Assembly: GCA_035487355.1 (NCBI GenBank) | Contig: DATHMF010000115.1 | Span: 1-64,000 of the forward strand | Origin: Terriglobales bacterium | Lineage (GTDB): Bacteria > Acidobacteriota > Terriglobia > Terriglobales > Acidobacteriaceae | DNA: 64,000 nucleotides | Reading direction: 5' to 3' | Shown: positions 37,139-45,454 of the stretch, piece by piece | How positions within the stretch are numbered: the first letter of the stretch is position 1 | How the letters are laid out: each line of letters begins with the position of its first letter | The notes under the pieces: model-generated | The model's input: the letters and a program-made list of their open reading frames with translations, nothing else | The model's database searches: none | What the model was told of the DNA's origin: nothing | Made by a program: the position numbers and the translations under genes

Positions 37139-38698
37139 TTAACGTTGCACGCGAATTTCGGCGCTGGCCGCGCTCAGGACGAAAGCCGGCTTCTCTTCAT
37201 GCTCTTCTTCTTCATGCCTTTCGTGTTTTTCTTCTCTTTCTTGCTGCCGTCCTTCACGGCGGCGCTGGGCTTCATCTCTGTCTTTATCGTGATCGTGATC
37301 GCGGTCTTCATCCTCAGCTTTGCGCCTTTTTCTCTTGAAGACTTGGATCGTCGCCGGATTGGTTTTTGACAACAAGTCTGCCAGCGAAGTGGTTATGTCC
37401 AGAACCAGCGTCTTGGGCCGGCGCTCCGTACTCTGCGCGAGTTCATGTATGGCTTCGTCCCCGAAGAAGGAGATCGCCCCCAGCAGGGTCCGTTTGTTTG
37501 TCCGCGTGGCAAATATGTCGAAGGTGCCGGTAAACTGGCGGGGCACAACCACTCCGTGCAGCACAAGGGCTGCCGGGAAGTTTGCGCCGGCCTGGGAGAG
37601 GAGGATCGTCCTGGCCTCTTCGTTGATACCAATGATCGGACCCACCTCGGGCGGAGGCTGGCAGCAAAGCAACTGGCATATGTAGGCGACGATGTACGGC
37701 GGGATGATGAACTCGTTCACGTAGGTATAGCGCAGGTTGCTGCGGTGATCGAGCACGTCGGCGGCGCTGATGGAGACCACCTGCTGGTTCTCGTCATAGA
37801 ACGACCAGCGCGCGTTGAGGAAGCTGGCGTCGGTGGGATTGTGATACGCGGTTGGAGGCAGTTTTTTGCTCGTCAGGCTGTTCCACTTGCTCCACAGCTT
37901 ATCGATATTGCAGTGGTGGGCAAAGAACAGCGGGTCGCGGGCGGCAAACGCCAGTGTTCCCATGTCATTGCCGCCGCCCAGGCCTACATCGGTATGAATG
38001 ATGTTGTGCGGGTCATCCTCGCAACCGCCCGAGCTGAAAGCGTCTCCACCGAAGGTGGGAAAATCCGTCATGCCCAGCAGCGTCTTGACCCGCGACGCCG
38101 TACCGTCGAATGCGGGCAGGTTGCCGCCGCCGGCCAGCCCGACGTCGCGCTTGGCGTCAAACAGAGAATTGACCGACGACCCCGGGGTTGTGTAAGGCGT
38201 GGGCAGGTTGCGGATGTTTTCCCAATCCCAATAAGGCAGGCGGAAGCCATCTATGTTCCCTACCAGCGATCCCAGGATGCGCTCGTAGTAGTAGAGATAA
38301 GCGCGATGCCAGGGAAAGAAGTTCCACGAGCCGTGGATCTGGGTGTTGTCATTGCTGCATTGATGGCAGTTGGTTGCATGGATATCGGCCTGCAGCACCC
38401 AGGTGCGCTTGTCGCTCAAGGGAAGAGCGCGCAGCGCGGCGTATGCGGACGCCAACTCGGTAAGCTCCGCTCCCGACAGCGAGCTGATGGACCGGCGCAG
38501 GATAATCGGCCGGGTATCGCTGCCGGCAACAAATGGGATGCCTCCCGCGGCGGGCACCGGACATCCGAAAGGCGGGTCCTGCGCCCAAGTCGGCAACGCC
38601 CCAATAGTGCTGTAGCCGGCCACGACAGAGCCGGCCGCAATGGCCGCTGTGCCCTGCAGGAAACGGCGGCGGTTGATACGGCTGGTGTGATCACTCAT
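37139..38698 (-). CDS. Tat-exported polyphenol oxidase/tyrosinase with charged insert
   Basis: This is a 519-residue type-3 copper oxidase of plant PPO architecture. The Tat signal is RINRRRFLQGTAAIAAGS with cleavage near 40. CuA ligands are His107, His122 (IHGSWNFFPWHR) and His131. CuB ligands are His231 and His235 (HNIIH) and His261 in FFAHHCNIDKLW. The central DWL-like and C-terminal KFDV-like beta domains follow. Between the last two strands, residues 455-504 form a run of Lys/Arg/Glu/Asp/His with HDHDKD and EEKHERHEEEE stretches, absent from ordinary PPOs. AGGAG eight bases before the ATG supports the start. It probably oxidises phenols outside the cytoplasm. Confidence 0.93.
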   Translation of the reverse strand: MSDHTSRINRRRFLQGTAAIAAGSVVAGYSTIGALPTWAQDPPFGCPVPAAGGIPFVAGSDTRPIILRRSISSLSGAELTELASAYAALRALPLSDKRTWVLQADIHATNCHQCSNDNTQIHGSWNFFPWHRAYLYYYERILGSLVGNIDGFRLPYWDWENIRNLPTPYTTPGSSVNSLFDAKRDVGLAGGGNLPAFDGTASRVKTLLGMTDFPTFGGDAFSSGGCEDDPHNIIHTDVGLGGGNDMGTLAFAARDPLFFAHHCNIDKLWSKWNSLTSKKLPPTAYHNPTDASFLNARWSFYDENQQVVSISAADVLDHRSNLRYTYVNEFIIPPYIVAYICQLLCCQPPPEVGPIIGINEEARTILLSQAGANFPAALVLHGVVVPRQFTGTFDIFATRTNKRTLLGAISFFGDEAIHELAQSTERRPKTLVLDITTSLADLLSKTNPATIQVFKRKRRKAEDEDRDHDHDKDRDEAQRRREGRQQEREEKHERHEEEEHEEKPAFVLSAASAEIRVQR

Positions 38699-38798
38699 AT
38701 TGATTTCTCCTTGAACAGCTTCTTACGCAATGGGGCCCGTAACTCCTCGAAAGACGGCTAACGCGATTCCACAATTACTGTATCCATCACCGTGGAAG

Positions 38799-38860
38799 AG
38801 CGGGCCTTCAGGCCCGCGTTGAAATGCCAAACAAATGGGCTTCAGCCCGGTGCTTTTCTG
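38799..38860. repeat. Paired REP-like hairpins
   Basis: Two GC-rich hairpins, CGGGCC-TTCA-GGCCCG and GGGC-TTCA-GCCC, are joined by the linker CGTTGAAATGCCAAACAAAT and followed by GGTGCTTTTCTG. This matches the general form of bacterial REP doublets. The rest of the gap of about 500 bases between the PPO gene and the OmpA-like gene shows no gene. It includes an ACCGCAAAGGACACAGATG word near 39066. Confidence 0.65.
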
Positions 38861-39194
38861 AACACTTACCATATTTCGTAAATCGCAATTTCCCTGTTCT
38901 GAATAGTGTGGGACGATCGCAAACCGTCTCACCTTGTGAGAAGTTTTTCCGTGCCTGAACTGCTGAGCGGCGAAAGTGTAACCCCAGAAGGATGGCAAGG
39001 TGTATTAAGTGCTGATGAAATTCTCTTTAAAAAACAGCGCATAGGCATTGAGCAGTTAGCAATTAACCGCAAAGGACACAGATGACCAGCAAGTTATGCA
39101 GTGACAATTTGCTCCATCCTTGTGGTTGACAACTTCGTGCTTGGGGCCGATATTATTTGCGTCCGACATTCCCAACATTTTTGAGGAGATATCC

Positions 39195-39986
39195 ATGAAG
39201 GCACGAGTGTACGTCTTTCGGCTTGCCGTCAAGGCTGTCGTCGTCGCGGCCGTTGCCACGGCTGTGCTGCTCCCGGGCAACGCCTGGCAGGCTGCGCCGG
39301 TCAACAAGCCCTCTGGCGCACCGCGCTATGACCTGAATGGCGAGTGGCAAGGGAAGTTTACGGTGAACCAGGCCGATTTGAAGATTGAAAAGGTGATGAT
39401 CCAGCAAATCGGTAACGACATGGTTGCCACCAAAATTACCGGGGATGAATTTGTGCCCGCCGGCAAGGTGACCATACACGGCGCCTACACCGCCAACCCT
39501 TTCAGCGCGCAACAGGTATGCGCGTCGGCGGGATTTCAAAATGCGCACTGGGTTGACGTCACCGTGACCATCATGGATGCCACCCACCTCAAAGTTGCCA
39601 ATAGCTGCGGCGCCGATGCGCTATGGGAGAGGGTCGGCAAGCCCACTCTGGCCCTGGATAGCGCTATTCTTTTCGATTTGGATAAATACAAGCTCAAGCC
39701 CGGGGCGGAGGCCACGCTCGAAAAAATTGCCGGATTCCTGAAAGACAACCATCCTAAGTCTCACCTGCTGATCGCCGGATACACTGACGACCTGGGCAGC
39801 GATGCTCATAACCTTGTGCTCTCCCGGCGGCGGGCCGCTTCGGTGGCAAGCTGGCTCGGAGGCCATGACTTCGCCGCGGCGCAGTTGAAGACCATGGGAT
39901 ATGGCAAGCGGAACCCACGGTATCCCAATACCAACGATGAGGCCCGGGCCCACAATCGCCGGGTGGAAATTGTAGTCACGGACTAG
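39195..39986 (+). CDS. OmpA-family peptidoglycan-binding protein
   Basis: GAGGAGA six bases before the ATG at 39195 gives 264 residues with a signal peptide (MKARVYVFRLAVKAVVVAAVATAVLLPGNAWQA). Residues 45-140 form a small beta-rich domain (GEWQGKFTVNQADLKIEKVMI) containing two cysteines. Residues 155-262 are the OmpA C-terminal domain: ILFDLDKYKLKPGAEATLEKIAGFL, GYTDDLGSDAHNLVLSRRRAASVASWL and NDEARAHNRRVEIVV. It probably tethers an outer-membrane or periplasmic module to the cell wall. Confidence 0.9.
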   Translation: MKARVYVFRLAVKAVVVAAVATAVLLPGNAWQAAPVNKPSGAPRYDLNGEWQGKFTVNQADLKIEKVMIQQIGNDMVATKITGDEFVPAGKVTIHGAYTANPFSAQQVCASAGFQNAHWVDVTVTIMDATHLKVANSCGADALWERVGKPTLALDSAILFDLDKYKLKPGAEATLEKIAGFLKDNHPKSHLLIAGYTDDLGSDAHNLVLSRRRAASVASWLGGHDFAAAQLKTMGYGKRNPRYPNTNDEARAHNRRVEIVVTD

Positions 39987-40003
39987 AAGAGATTTCGCAG
40001 CGC

Positions 40004-40540
40004 ATGAACACAGATTCGAAAAACGCCGCCGAGATGAGCAAGGGTTGGAAGTGCTCTACCTGCGGCCAGTCCCATGCCGGAATTCCACTGAGTTTTGCCG
40101 CCGATTTTCCCGACATGTACGCCAACATGAAGAGGGAAGAGCGCGACGTGCGCGCGCAGATCGGCAGCGATCAATGCATCATTGATGGCGAGTGGTTTTT
40201 TATCCGCGGGTGCCTGGAAATTCCCATTATCAGCAGTGATGAGATTTTTCTGTGGGGCCTGTGGGCTTCGGTCCGCGAAGAGGTCTATGACGAAATCGGG
40301 GAGTGCTGGACGCTCGAAGGAAGAGAGAAAACCCACGGCCCGTTCAAAGGAAGGCTGAACAATTCGCTGAGGATGTATCCGGAAACACTGAATCTGAAGC
40401 TGGAGATTGCCCTGCAGCCGGTTGGGGCGCGTCCGCTGTTCAAGGTGGAAGAGACCGGGCATCCCTTGGGCGCCGAACAACGAGATGGCATCACCCGCAC
40501 CCGAGCCATGGAGTTGGCGGCGCTGCTGTTGCACGGGTAA
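40004..40540 (+). CDS. DUF2199-family protein
   Basis: The 178-residue protein matches the DUF2199 pattern: GWKCSTCGQSHAGIPLSFAADFPDMY at the start, then DQCIIDGEWFFIRGCLEIPI and FLWGLWASV. The two CxxC-His residues near the N-terminus may bind zinc. The biochemical role of the family is unknown. It starts 18 bases after the OmpA-like gene and may be co-transcribed. Confidence 0.85.
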   Translation: MNTDSKNAAEMSKGWKCSTCGQSHAGIPLSFAADFPDMYANMKREERDVRAQIGSDQCIIDGEWFFIRGCLEIPIISSDEIFLWGLWASVREEVYDEIGECWTLEGREKTHGPFKGRLNNSLRMYPETLNLKLEIALQPVGARPLFKVEETGHPLGAEQRDGITRTRAMELAALLLHG

Positions 40541-40578
40541 GAGTCAGCGAGCTCCCCTGCTGGGAATCTTTGTTAGGG

Positions 40579-41283
40579 CTACGGACGTTTGGTGAACCAA
40601 GCAAGAGCAAGAATAGCGACTGACACAATCCAGACGCTCACCGCAGCGCCGTGGGCGCTGCCTTTCCATAAGTCCCAACCAATCTTTGAGAGAAAGAAGA
40701 AGAAGCCTGTCGAGAAGCCTTCGATCTTCTGGCGGTAGCGTGCCCACCAGGTATTCTGACTGACAATCCGATCCAGCTTTCGGGCGATCTCTTCGGAGTA
40801 TCTGCCAAAGGCTGCATCGTAGCGCTCCTTGGATGTGGTGCCGTGGTCATTGTCGTCAGGATCAGGTTTTTCAAGGATAGCGAGGCCCCTCTCTTGAGCC
40901 TCGAGTGCGTCCTGCAGGAATGCTTTGCGGCTAAAGAAGATGCGAGGCGTGGCTGAGTACTTCGAATGAGCGCGCTCTGCAAGCTTGAACCCCTCTTTCG
41001 GTGATTGTCCGGCGTCGAGCAGGAGAGCGCGAAGATGAGCTTCCATCGCTGATAGCTCATCGTCGGCAGCGGCGATCGCCGCGCGCTTTTTCTCTTCTGT
41101 GTGCGGCCCGTAATAGAGATCCAGCAGAAAAAGATCTGGCTTGCGCACATGCTGCTTCTGGAGCTGATCAAGTGCGTCTTCCAACATAGTTGCAGCGCCA
41201 ATAATGTAGCGTTCACCCATGTACTTTCGGAAACGCTCAATTTCGTCCGGATCGTCATCAACAAAACAGATGGACTTTTTCAT
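40579..41283 (-). CDS. Membrane-tethered receiver-domain protein
   Basis: GGAGAAA precedes the ATG at 41283, giving 234 residues. Residues 1-145 form a response-regulator receiver fold with the acidic pocket (Asp9-Asp11 in FVDDDPDE), phospho-acceptor Asp55 (LFLLDLYYG), Ser118 (FFSRK) and Lys139 (LEKP). An extra Ala/Glu-rich helical insertion (60-110) lies between strands 3 and 4. Instead of an output domain, the C-terminus carries two predicted TM helices (about 190-206 and 213-230). It lies 94 bases downstream of the STAND-TPR gene, on the same strand. Coupling to that ATPase is inferred from proximity and shared membrane location. Confidence 0.8.
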   Translation of the reverse strand: MKKSICFVDDDPDEIERFRKYMGERYIIGAATMLEDALDQLQKQHVRKPDLFLLDLYYGPHTEEKKRAAIAAADDELSAMEAHLRALLLDAGQSPKEGFKLAERAHSKYSATPRIFFSRKAFLQDALEAQERGLAILEKPDPDDNDHGTTSKERYDAAFGRYSEEIARKLDRIVSQNTWWARYRQKIEGFSTGFFFFLSKIGWDLWKGSAHGAAVSVWIVSVAILALAWFTKRP

Positions 41284-41376
41284 ACTTTCTCCAATTTGGA
41301 CAGCGCGCCCTAGATTTAAAGATGAAGCGTCAGGATGACCCATACGCCGCGAACCTTGGGGTCCGCTGCACCCGGC

Positions 41377-43515
41377 CTACTCCGATTGGCTGCTCTTCTT
41401 TTTTAACGCGGCACCCAGGTTATACAACGCATCAACATCATCGGGCTTCACCTCCAGCGCCTTGCGATAGCTGGCAATTGCCTCATCCAGCAGGCCCTTG
41501 TCTGCTAGCGCGGCGCCAAGGTTATTCAGCGCATTGAAATAATCGGGCTTGATCTTCAGCGCCTTGCGATAACTAGCAATGGCCTCATTCGGCAGCCCTT
41601 TGTCCACTAGGGCGTTGCCTAGGTTGCTCAACGCATTGATATAGTCGGGCTCAATCTCCAGCGCCTTGCGAAAGCTAGCAATGGCCTCCTCCAGCAGACC
41701 GTTGGCTGCTAGCGCATTGCCTAGATTATTCAGCGCATCAACATCATCGGGCTTGATCTCTAGCACCTTGTGATAACTGGCGATGGCTTCATCCAGCAGG
41801 CCCTTGTCTTTGAGCGCGACACCTAGGTTGTTCAGCGCATCAACATAATCGGGCTCAATCTCCAGCGCCTTGTGATAACTGGCGATGGCTTCATCCGGCA
41901 AGCCCTTGTCTTTGAGCGCGACACCTAGATTATTCAGCGCTTTGACATTATCGGGGCTTATTTGGAGAGCCTTGCGATAGCTGGCAATGGCTTCATCCGG
42001 CAGGCCCTTGTTCCAAAGCGCGTTGCCCAGGTTATTTAGCACACCGGCATTATCGGGGCCTATTTGCAGCGCCTTGCGATAGCTGGCAACGGCTTCATCA
42101 AGCTGACCCTGGTCTTTGAGCGCGATCCCTAGGTTATTCAGCGCACCGACATTATCGGGGCCTATTTGCAGCGCCTTGCGGTAGCTGGCAATGGCTTCGT
42201 CCAGACGTTTGATGTGATGGAAGCAGTAAGCCATGTCGAAGGCAAGAACCGCGTCATCGGTAAGTGTTCTGGCCGCCTTCGCCAGATAAACGAGGGCTTG
42301 CTGATAGTTCTCGCCGCTTTTCCAGAAGATGCCGAGGGACTGCAGGTCGCGCGCAGAGCCTACTCCCTCAACCGTGTCTCCCAAGCGCTCGACATGCGAG
42401 TTCAAGAGAGCGCTGTTCCGTGAATAGTAGTCAAAGAAATCAAGCGTGAGATAGCTGTCGTGAGAGGCGGCGATGGTTCCGTTGCGATGCAGGAAGCCAT
42501 CGCGAATCAAGTCACGGAGGGTAGATTCAAATTTGTCTTCGGGGAGGCTACATTCATAGATGTCTTTCATGACCGCGCCGACGAGCGTCTCTTCTGGAGA
42601 AAAGATAAGAGCTGTACGCAGAAGAAACATTGCCTTCATGAGGGTCTGAGATTTTTCACCGGCTTTCTTAAGGCGCACACGCATCTGCTCCAGCCCCAGC
42701 AAAATACTGCCGGGAGTACGGTCGTGGATTTTGGGGGCCGGTTTGCCGACGCTTTGGGCTAGATCGGCGAGCTCCGTTTCCGTAAAGTCACTGCAGCTCA
42801 CCGTTAGAAACTGGTCTATAAAAGAGGCCATTTCCGCATCAGAGCGGACCATCTCAAGCTCCTGGCCGGAACGGCATGTGACGATGATTCGGACGAGGCA
42901 TTGCTCCCCGAGCATACGTTCTCCCCGATTCAGGTCTAGCTTGCCCAGGAATTTGTCCGCATCATCAATAATCCATAGGACTTTGCAGCGAACCCCAAGC
43001 TTGGGGAAGTTGAGGGCCTTCCAGTCGTTAAATTCAGGGTCAAGCCGTAACACCAGGTCGCTACTCCCCACATCTTTAGCCAGGTTGAAGGCGAGCCGGG
43101 TCTTTCCACCCGAGGGTGGTCCTACGATAAGAACGCGATTTTTCTGCAAGAGTGCTTGTTTGGCCTCCTGCGCCTCCGAATGCGCTTTATAAAATGTGTT
43201 GAAACCGACGATGCCTAAGTCGGCGGGGCGCAATTTTCTGCCATGGGTAAGGAGTTTCACGATGGGTTTAACTGCTTCCAGCGCCTCTTGGCGATCAGCG
43301 AGCAACCAGAGACAAGCGCAGAGAAGAACGAAGGCCAGTCCCGAAAAAGAACTCAAAATTAGGTGGGATTTCAGGATGTTTATCCATGGCGTCAGATTTG
43401 GCGACGGCTTTTCAGCGAGCTGGTCTTTCACAATGAAGATTGCAGTGCCGACTAGGATTGTCAGCAAACTGTATGTCAGCCATTTGACCGCTTTTGCGAC
43501 GGACATCTTGCGCAC
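41377..43515 (-). CDS. Membrane STAND-type NTPase with C-terminal TPR array
   Basis: This 712-residue protein has two TM helices (about 12-29 and 50-73), an NTPase domain with Walker A GPPSGGKT (132-139), Walker B VLWIIDDAD (179-187) and RIIVTCRSG near 210. A helical/winged region follows (about 290-390), then roughly nine TPR units of 34 residues (from about 430 to the end), repeats of ALNNLG...EAIASYRKAL. The order effector/TM, NTPase, sensor repeats is that of STAND signalling ATPases. Start is GTG 43515 or ATG 43506; neither has a strong Shine-Dalgarno sequence. It is followed by the membrane receiver gene. Confidence 0.85.
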   Translation of the reverse strand: MRKMSVAKAVKWLTYSLLTILVGTAIFIVKDQLAEKPSPNLTPWINILKSHLILSSFSGLAFVLLCACLWLLADRQEALEAVKPIVKLLTHGRKLRPADLGIVGFNTFYKAHSEAQEAKQALLQKNRVLIVGPPSGGKTRLAFNLAKDVGSSDLVLRLDPEFNDWKALNFPKLGVRCKVLWIIDDADKFLGKLDLNRGERMLGEQCLVRIIVTCRSGQELEMVRSDAEMASFIDQFLTVSCSDFTETELADLAQSVGKPAPKIHDRTPGSILLGLEQMRVRLKKAGEKSQTLMKAMFLLRTALIFSPEETLVGAVMKDIYECSLPEDKFESTLRDLIRDGFLHRNGTIAASHDSYLTLDFFDYYSRNSALLNSHVERLGDTVEGVGSARDLQSLGIFWKSGENYQQALVYLAKAARTLTDDAVLAFDMAYCFHHIKRLDEAIASYRKALQIGPDNVGALNNLGIALKDQGQLDEAVASYRKALQIGPDNAGVLNNLGNALWNKGLPDEAIASYRKALQISPDNVKALNNLGVALKDKGLPDEAIASYHKALEIEPDYVDALNNLGVALKDKGLLDEAIASYHKVLEIKPDDVDALNNLGNALAANGLLEEAIASFRKALEIEPDYINALSNLGNALVDKGLPNEAIASYRKALKIKPDYFNALNNLGAALADKGLLDEAIASYRKALEVKPDDVDALYNLGAALKKKSSQSE
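41420..42235 (-). repeat. 102-bp in-frame tandem repeats encoding TPR units
   Basis: Eight complete 102-base units, each one 34-residue TPR, lie in the 3' part of the STAND gene. Neighbouring units are very similar at the DNA level; for example, the block CTTGTCTTTGAGCGCGACAC recurs exactly near 41803 and 41905. This implies recent unit duplication or gene conversion. Unit number may vary between strains. Confidence 0.85.
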
Positions 43516-43754
43516 ACTCTCAGGGTGTAGAACGGGAGCCTACAGCAGAGTGTGGGCGTAGTCAATTAGATCCAGACAAGCCGGGTGAGTAGAAAACTTT
43601 CTTCCCGCCGCGGATGAACGCGGATATGCGCGGGATTGAGTCATTGCTTCATTGGGTCATCAGGTCATTGGATCATTTAAGAACTGAGGAACGTGCTTCC
43701 TTTAAGCTCTGCTACATGCGCGATCACCTGCAAGATATCCCAACCTCGGCTAAC

Positions 43755-44105
43755 CGTGGTATCACTGTGATATCAAATTCTTAATTTCTTAGGAATTTTA
43801 TGCCATCATTTGTCCTTGAGGTGTGTTTGACCGCATTCCAGAATGCGGGGGTTAGGCCCCTAGGTCTTTGAAAATTCGTTACCTTGCAGGATGAATATCC
43901 GCTTGCAGTGATCAAGCGCTGTTTGGCTGGTCGGGGTGAGATGACCCGAGCAGCTTGACCCTTGGAGCTGAGGGCTGTGAGCTTGGAGCTGTCTTCCAGA
44001 CTACCAGCTAGTCCCCCGGCCCGGATTGATCTTCGCCAATAATGACGCGGGTCAGACGCGATTTGGGGCACTCTAACCACAAGCTAGCAAGCGGGGTGGG
44101 GGGCA
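43755..44105 (+). repeat. Dispersed intergenic repeat, copy C
   Basis: The gap of nearly 1 kb between the divergent STAND gene and TonB_C-protein gene contains this copy: GGTATCACTGTGATATCAAA (43758), AGGAATTTTATGCCATCATT (43791), GTCCTTGAGGTGTGTTTGA, hairpin GCATTC-CA-GAATGC (43833-43846), GTCTTTGAAAATTCGTTACC (43864), CCAGCTAGTCCCCC (near 44003) and GCTAGCAAGCGGGGTGGGG (44083). The 5' end is also palindromic (TATCAC-T-GTGATA). Elsewhere the gap has word repeats at 43605-43675, 44115-44140 and 44335-44370. Confidence 0.75.
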
Positions 44106-44492
44106 CAATCCTCAGGAATCCGTGTTCATCCGTGGCGAAAGGTTTTTGCGGTCGTTTTTCTGAGTACTGCCCACAGTTTTACGGATCAAGTATTTATCCA
44201 GCAACCATTACTCTTCACTCTTTCGCTCTCTCGTATGTACTTGAATTAGAATGACTTAACTCCACGAAGACTACTCTGAGTAATGGGGGTGGGGGTAGTA
44301 CTTGAAATCGCAAACCCTTTCTGCACATGTAGCCGGCTTTCTCTGTGCCTCTGTATCTCTGCGGTGAATTAAATCTAAGCCGTGCTGGAGATGCGCGAAC
44401 CTGCAAGATATCCTAGCTTCGGCGTTCTTTGAGTCAGGGGCCGAAAGCGGCAGCAACTGAAGGCCGATCTAAATCATGAAAGGCGCACTAAC

Positions 44493-45365
44493 ATGCCACT
44501 TCTCTACAAAATGGCCAGCAGAATCGGACTGTATGTCATGCTTTTGCTGTGCCCGCTATCGCTTCTTTTCGCGGGCAAACCCAAAGCGGACCAGCCTTTC
44601 TATGAATGCAGCTACGAGCATCCGGCCTCGGCTGGGCCGTGTGCTACGACGCCGGTGGCCATCCATGCGGTGCTCCCTGAATACAGCGAAGAGGCGCGCC
44701 AGGCCCAATTAGCGGGCGAGGTCGTGGTTGCGCTGGTGGTGGGGAAGAAAGGCGTGCCCAGCGACGTTCACGTGGTCAAATCCCTCGGCAAAGGATTAGA
44801 CGAGCGCTCCGTCACCGCCGTCGAGCAATGGAAGTTCACCCCTGGGACATATAAAGGCCACGCGGTCGCGGTCAGCGTCACCTTGCCGATTTACTTCCAG
44901 CATTGCGACACCCCTGGAGCGTATCGGCTGTTTCCTGCTCCCGGGTCTGAATTTTCTATGGCAGAAACAGAGCCTGGTAAAAAGACAGCGTGCCGCGATC
45001 CGCAGCTCTACGGGTGCCGCGGCGCGATTGGAGTGAGCTCGAAGATGGCATGTGCGCCGGAGCTGATCCATGCGCCCAATCCTGAGTATTCGGACGAGGC
45101 GCGTCAGGCAGGAGTGCAGGGTGTGGTCGTGCTTCGCCTGGTAGTGAACGAGCGGGGGAGTGCGAGGGATGTTCGGGTGGTGCAATCGATTGCCCAGGCG
45201 TTGGATGAGCCCGCAGTCGCCGCCGTAAAGCAATGGAAGTTTGTGCCCGCGCTGTGCGACGACCGACCCATCGCGGTGAACGCAAGCGTAGCCCTCGAGT
45301 TCGGGCAGTGCAAAACCTTCAGCGTTTCCGCTGGCCCTCTCGGCTCACCGGGGCAAAGCTACTAG
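44493..45365 (+). CDS. Secreted protein with two TonB_C domains
   Basis: This 290-residue protein begins with a signal peptide/hydrophobic helix (IGLYVMLLLCPLSLLFAG). Two TonB C-terminal-like domains follow. One (about 56-135) reads PEYSEEARQAQLAGEVVVALVVGKKG...VEQWKFTPGTYKGHAV. The other (about 195-275) reads NPEYSDEARQAGVQGVVVLRLVVNERG...VKQWKFVPALCDDRPI. They are clear duplicates. Cysteine pairs lie in each linker (CSYEHPASAGPC and CRDPQLYGCRG), probably forming disulphides. It lacks the proline-rich spanning region of a true TonB, so it is more likely a periplasmic protein than an energy transducer. Confidence 0.82.
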   Translation: MPLLYKMASRIGLYVMLLLCPLSLLFAGKPKADQPFYECSYEHPASAGPCATTPVAIHAVLPEYSEEARQAQLAGEVVVALVVGKKGVPSDVHVVKSLGKGLDERSVTAVEQWKFTPGTYKGHAVAVSVTLPIYFQHCDTPGAYRLFPAPGSEFSMAETEPGKKTACRDPQLYGCRGAIGVSSKMACAPELIHAPNPEYSDEARQAGVQGVVVLRLVVNERGSARDVRVVQSIAQALDEPAVAAVKQWKFVPALCDDRPIAVNASVALEFGQCKTFSVSAGPLGSPGQSY

Positions 45366-45454
45366 AACAGTTGTCGGTTGCCGGCGGCCGGTTGCCATTA
45401 GAAGGCAAGAGCTCGGGCGAGAAAAATTCCAGATAGGTCCGATTGAAAGCCTGT

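Noticed and set aside
37445-38761. 438-codon open frame antisense to the polyphenol oxidase gene
   Set aside because: It is a shadow of a GC-rich gene with clear copper-binding motifs on the other strand.
41420-42235. Regular repeat spacing that looks like a CRISPR array
   Set aside because: The period is 102 bases, it is in frame, and it codes for 34-residue TPR units within a long gene; there are no spacers of unrelated sequence.
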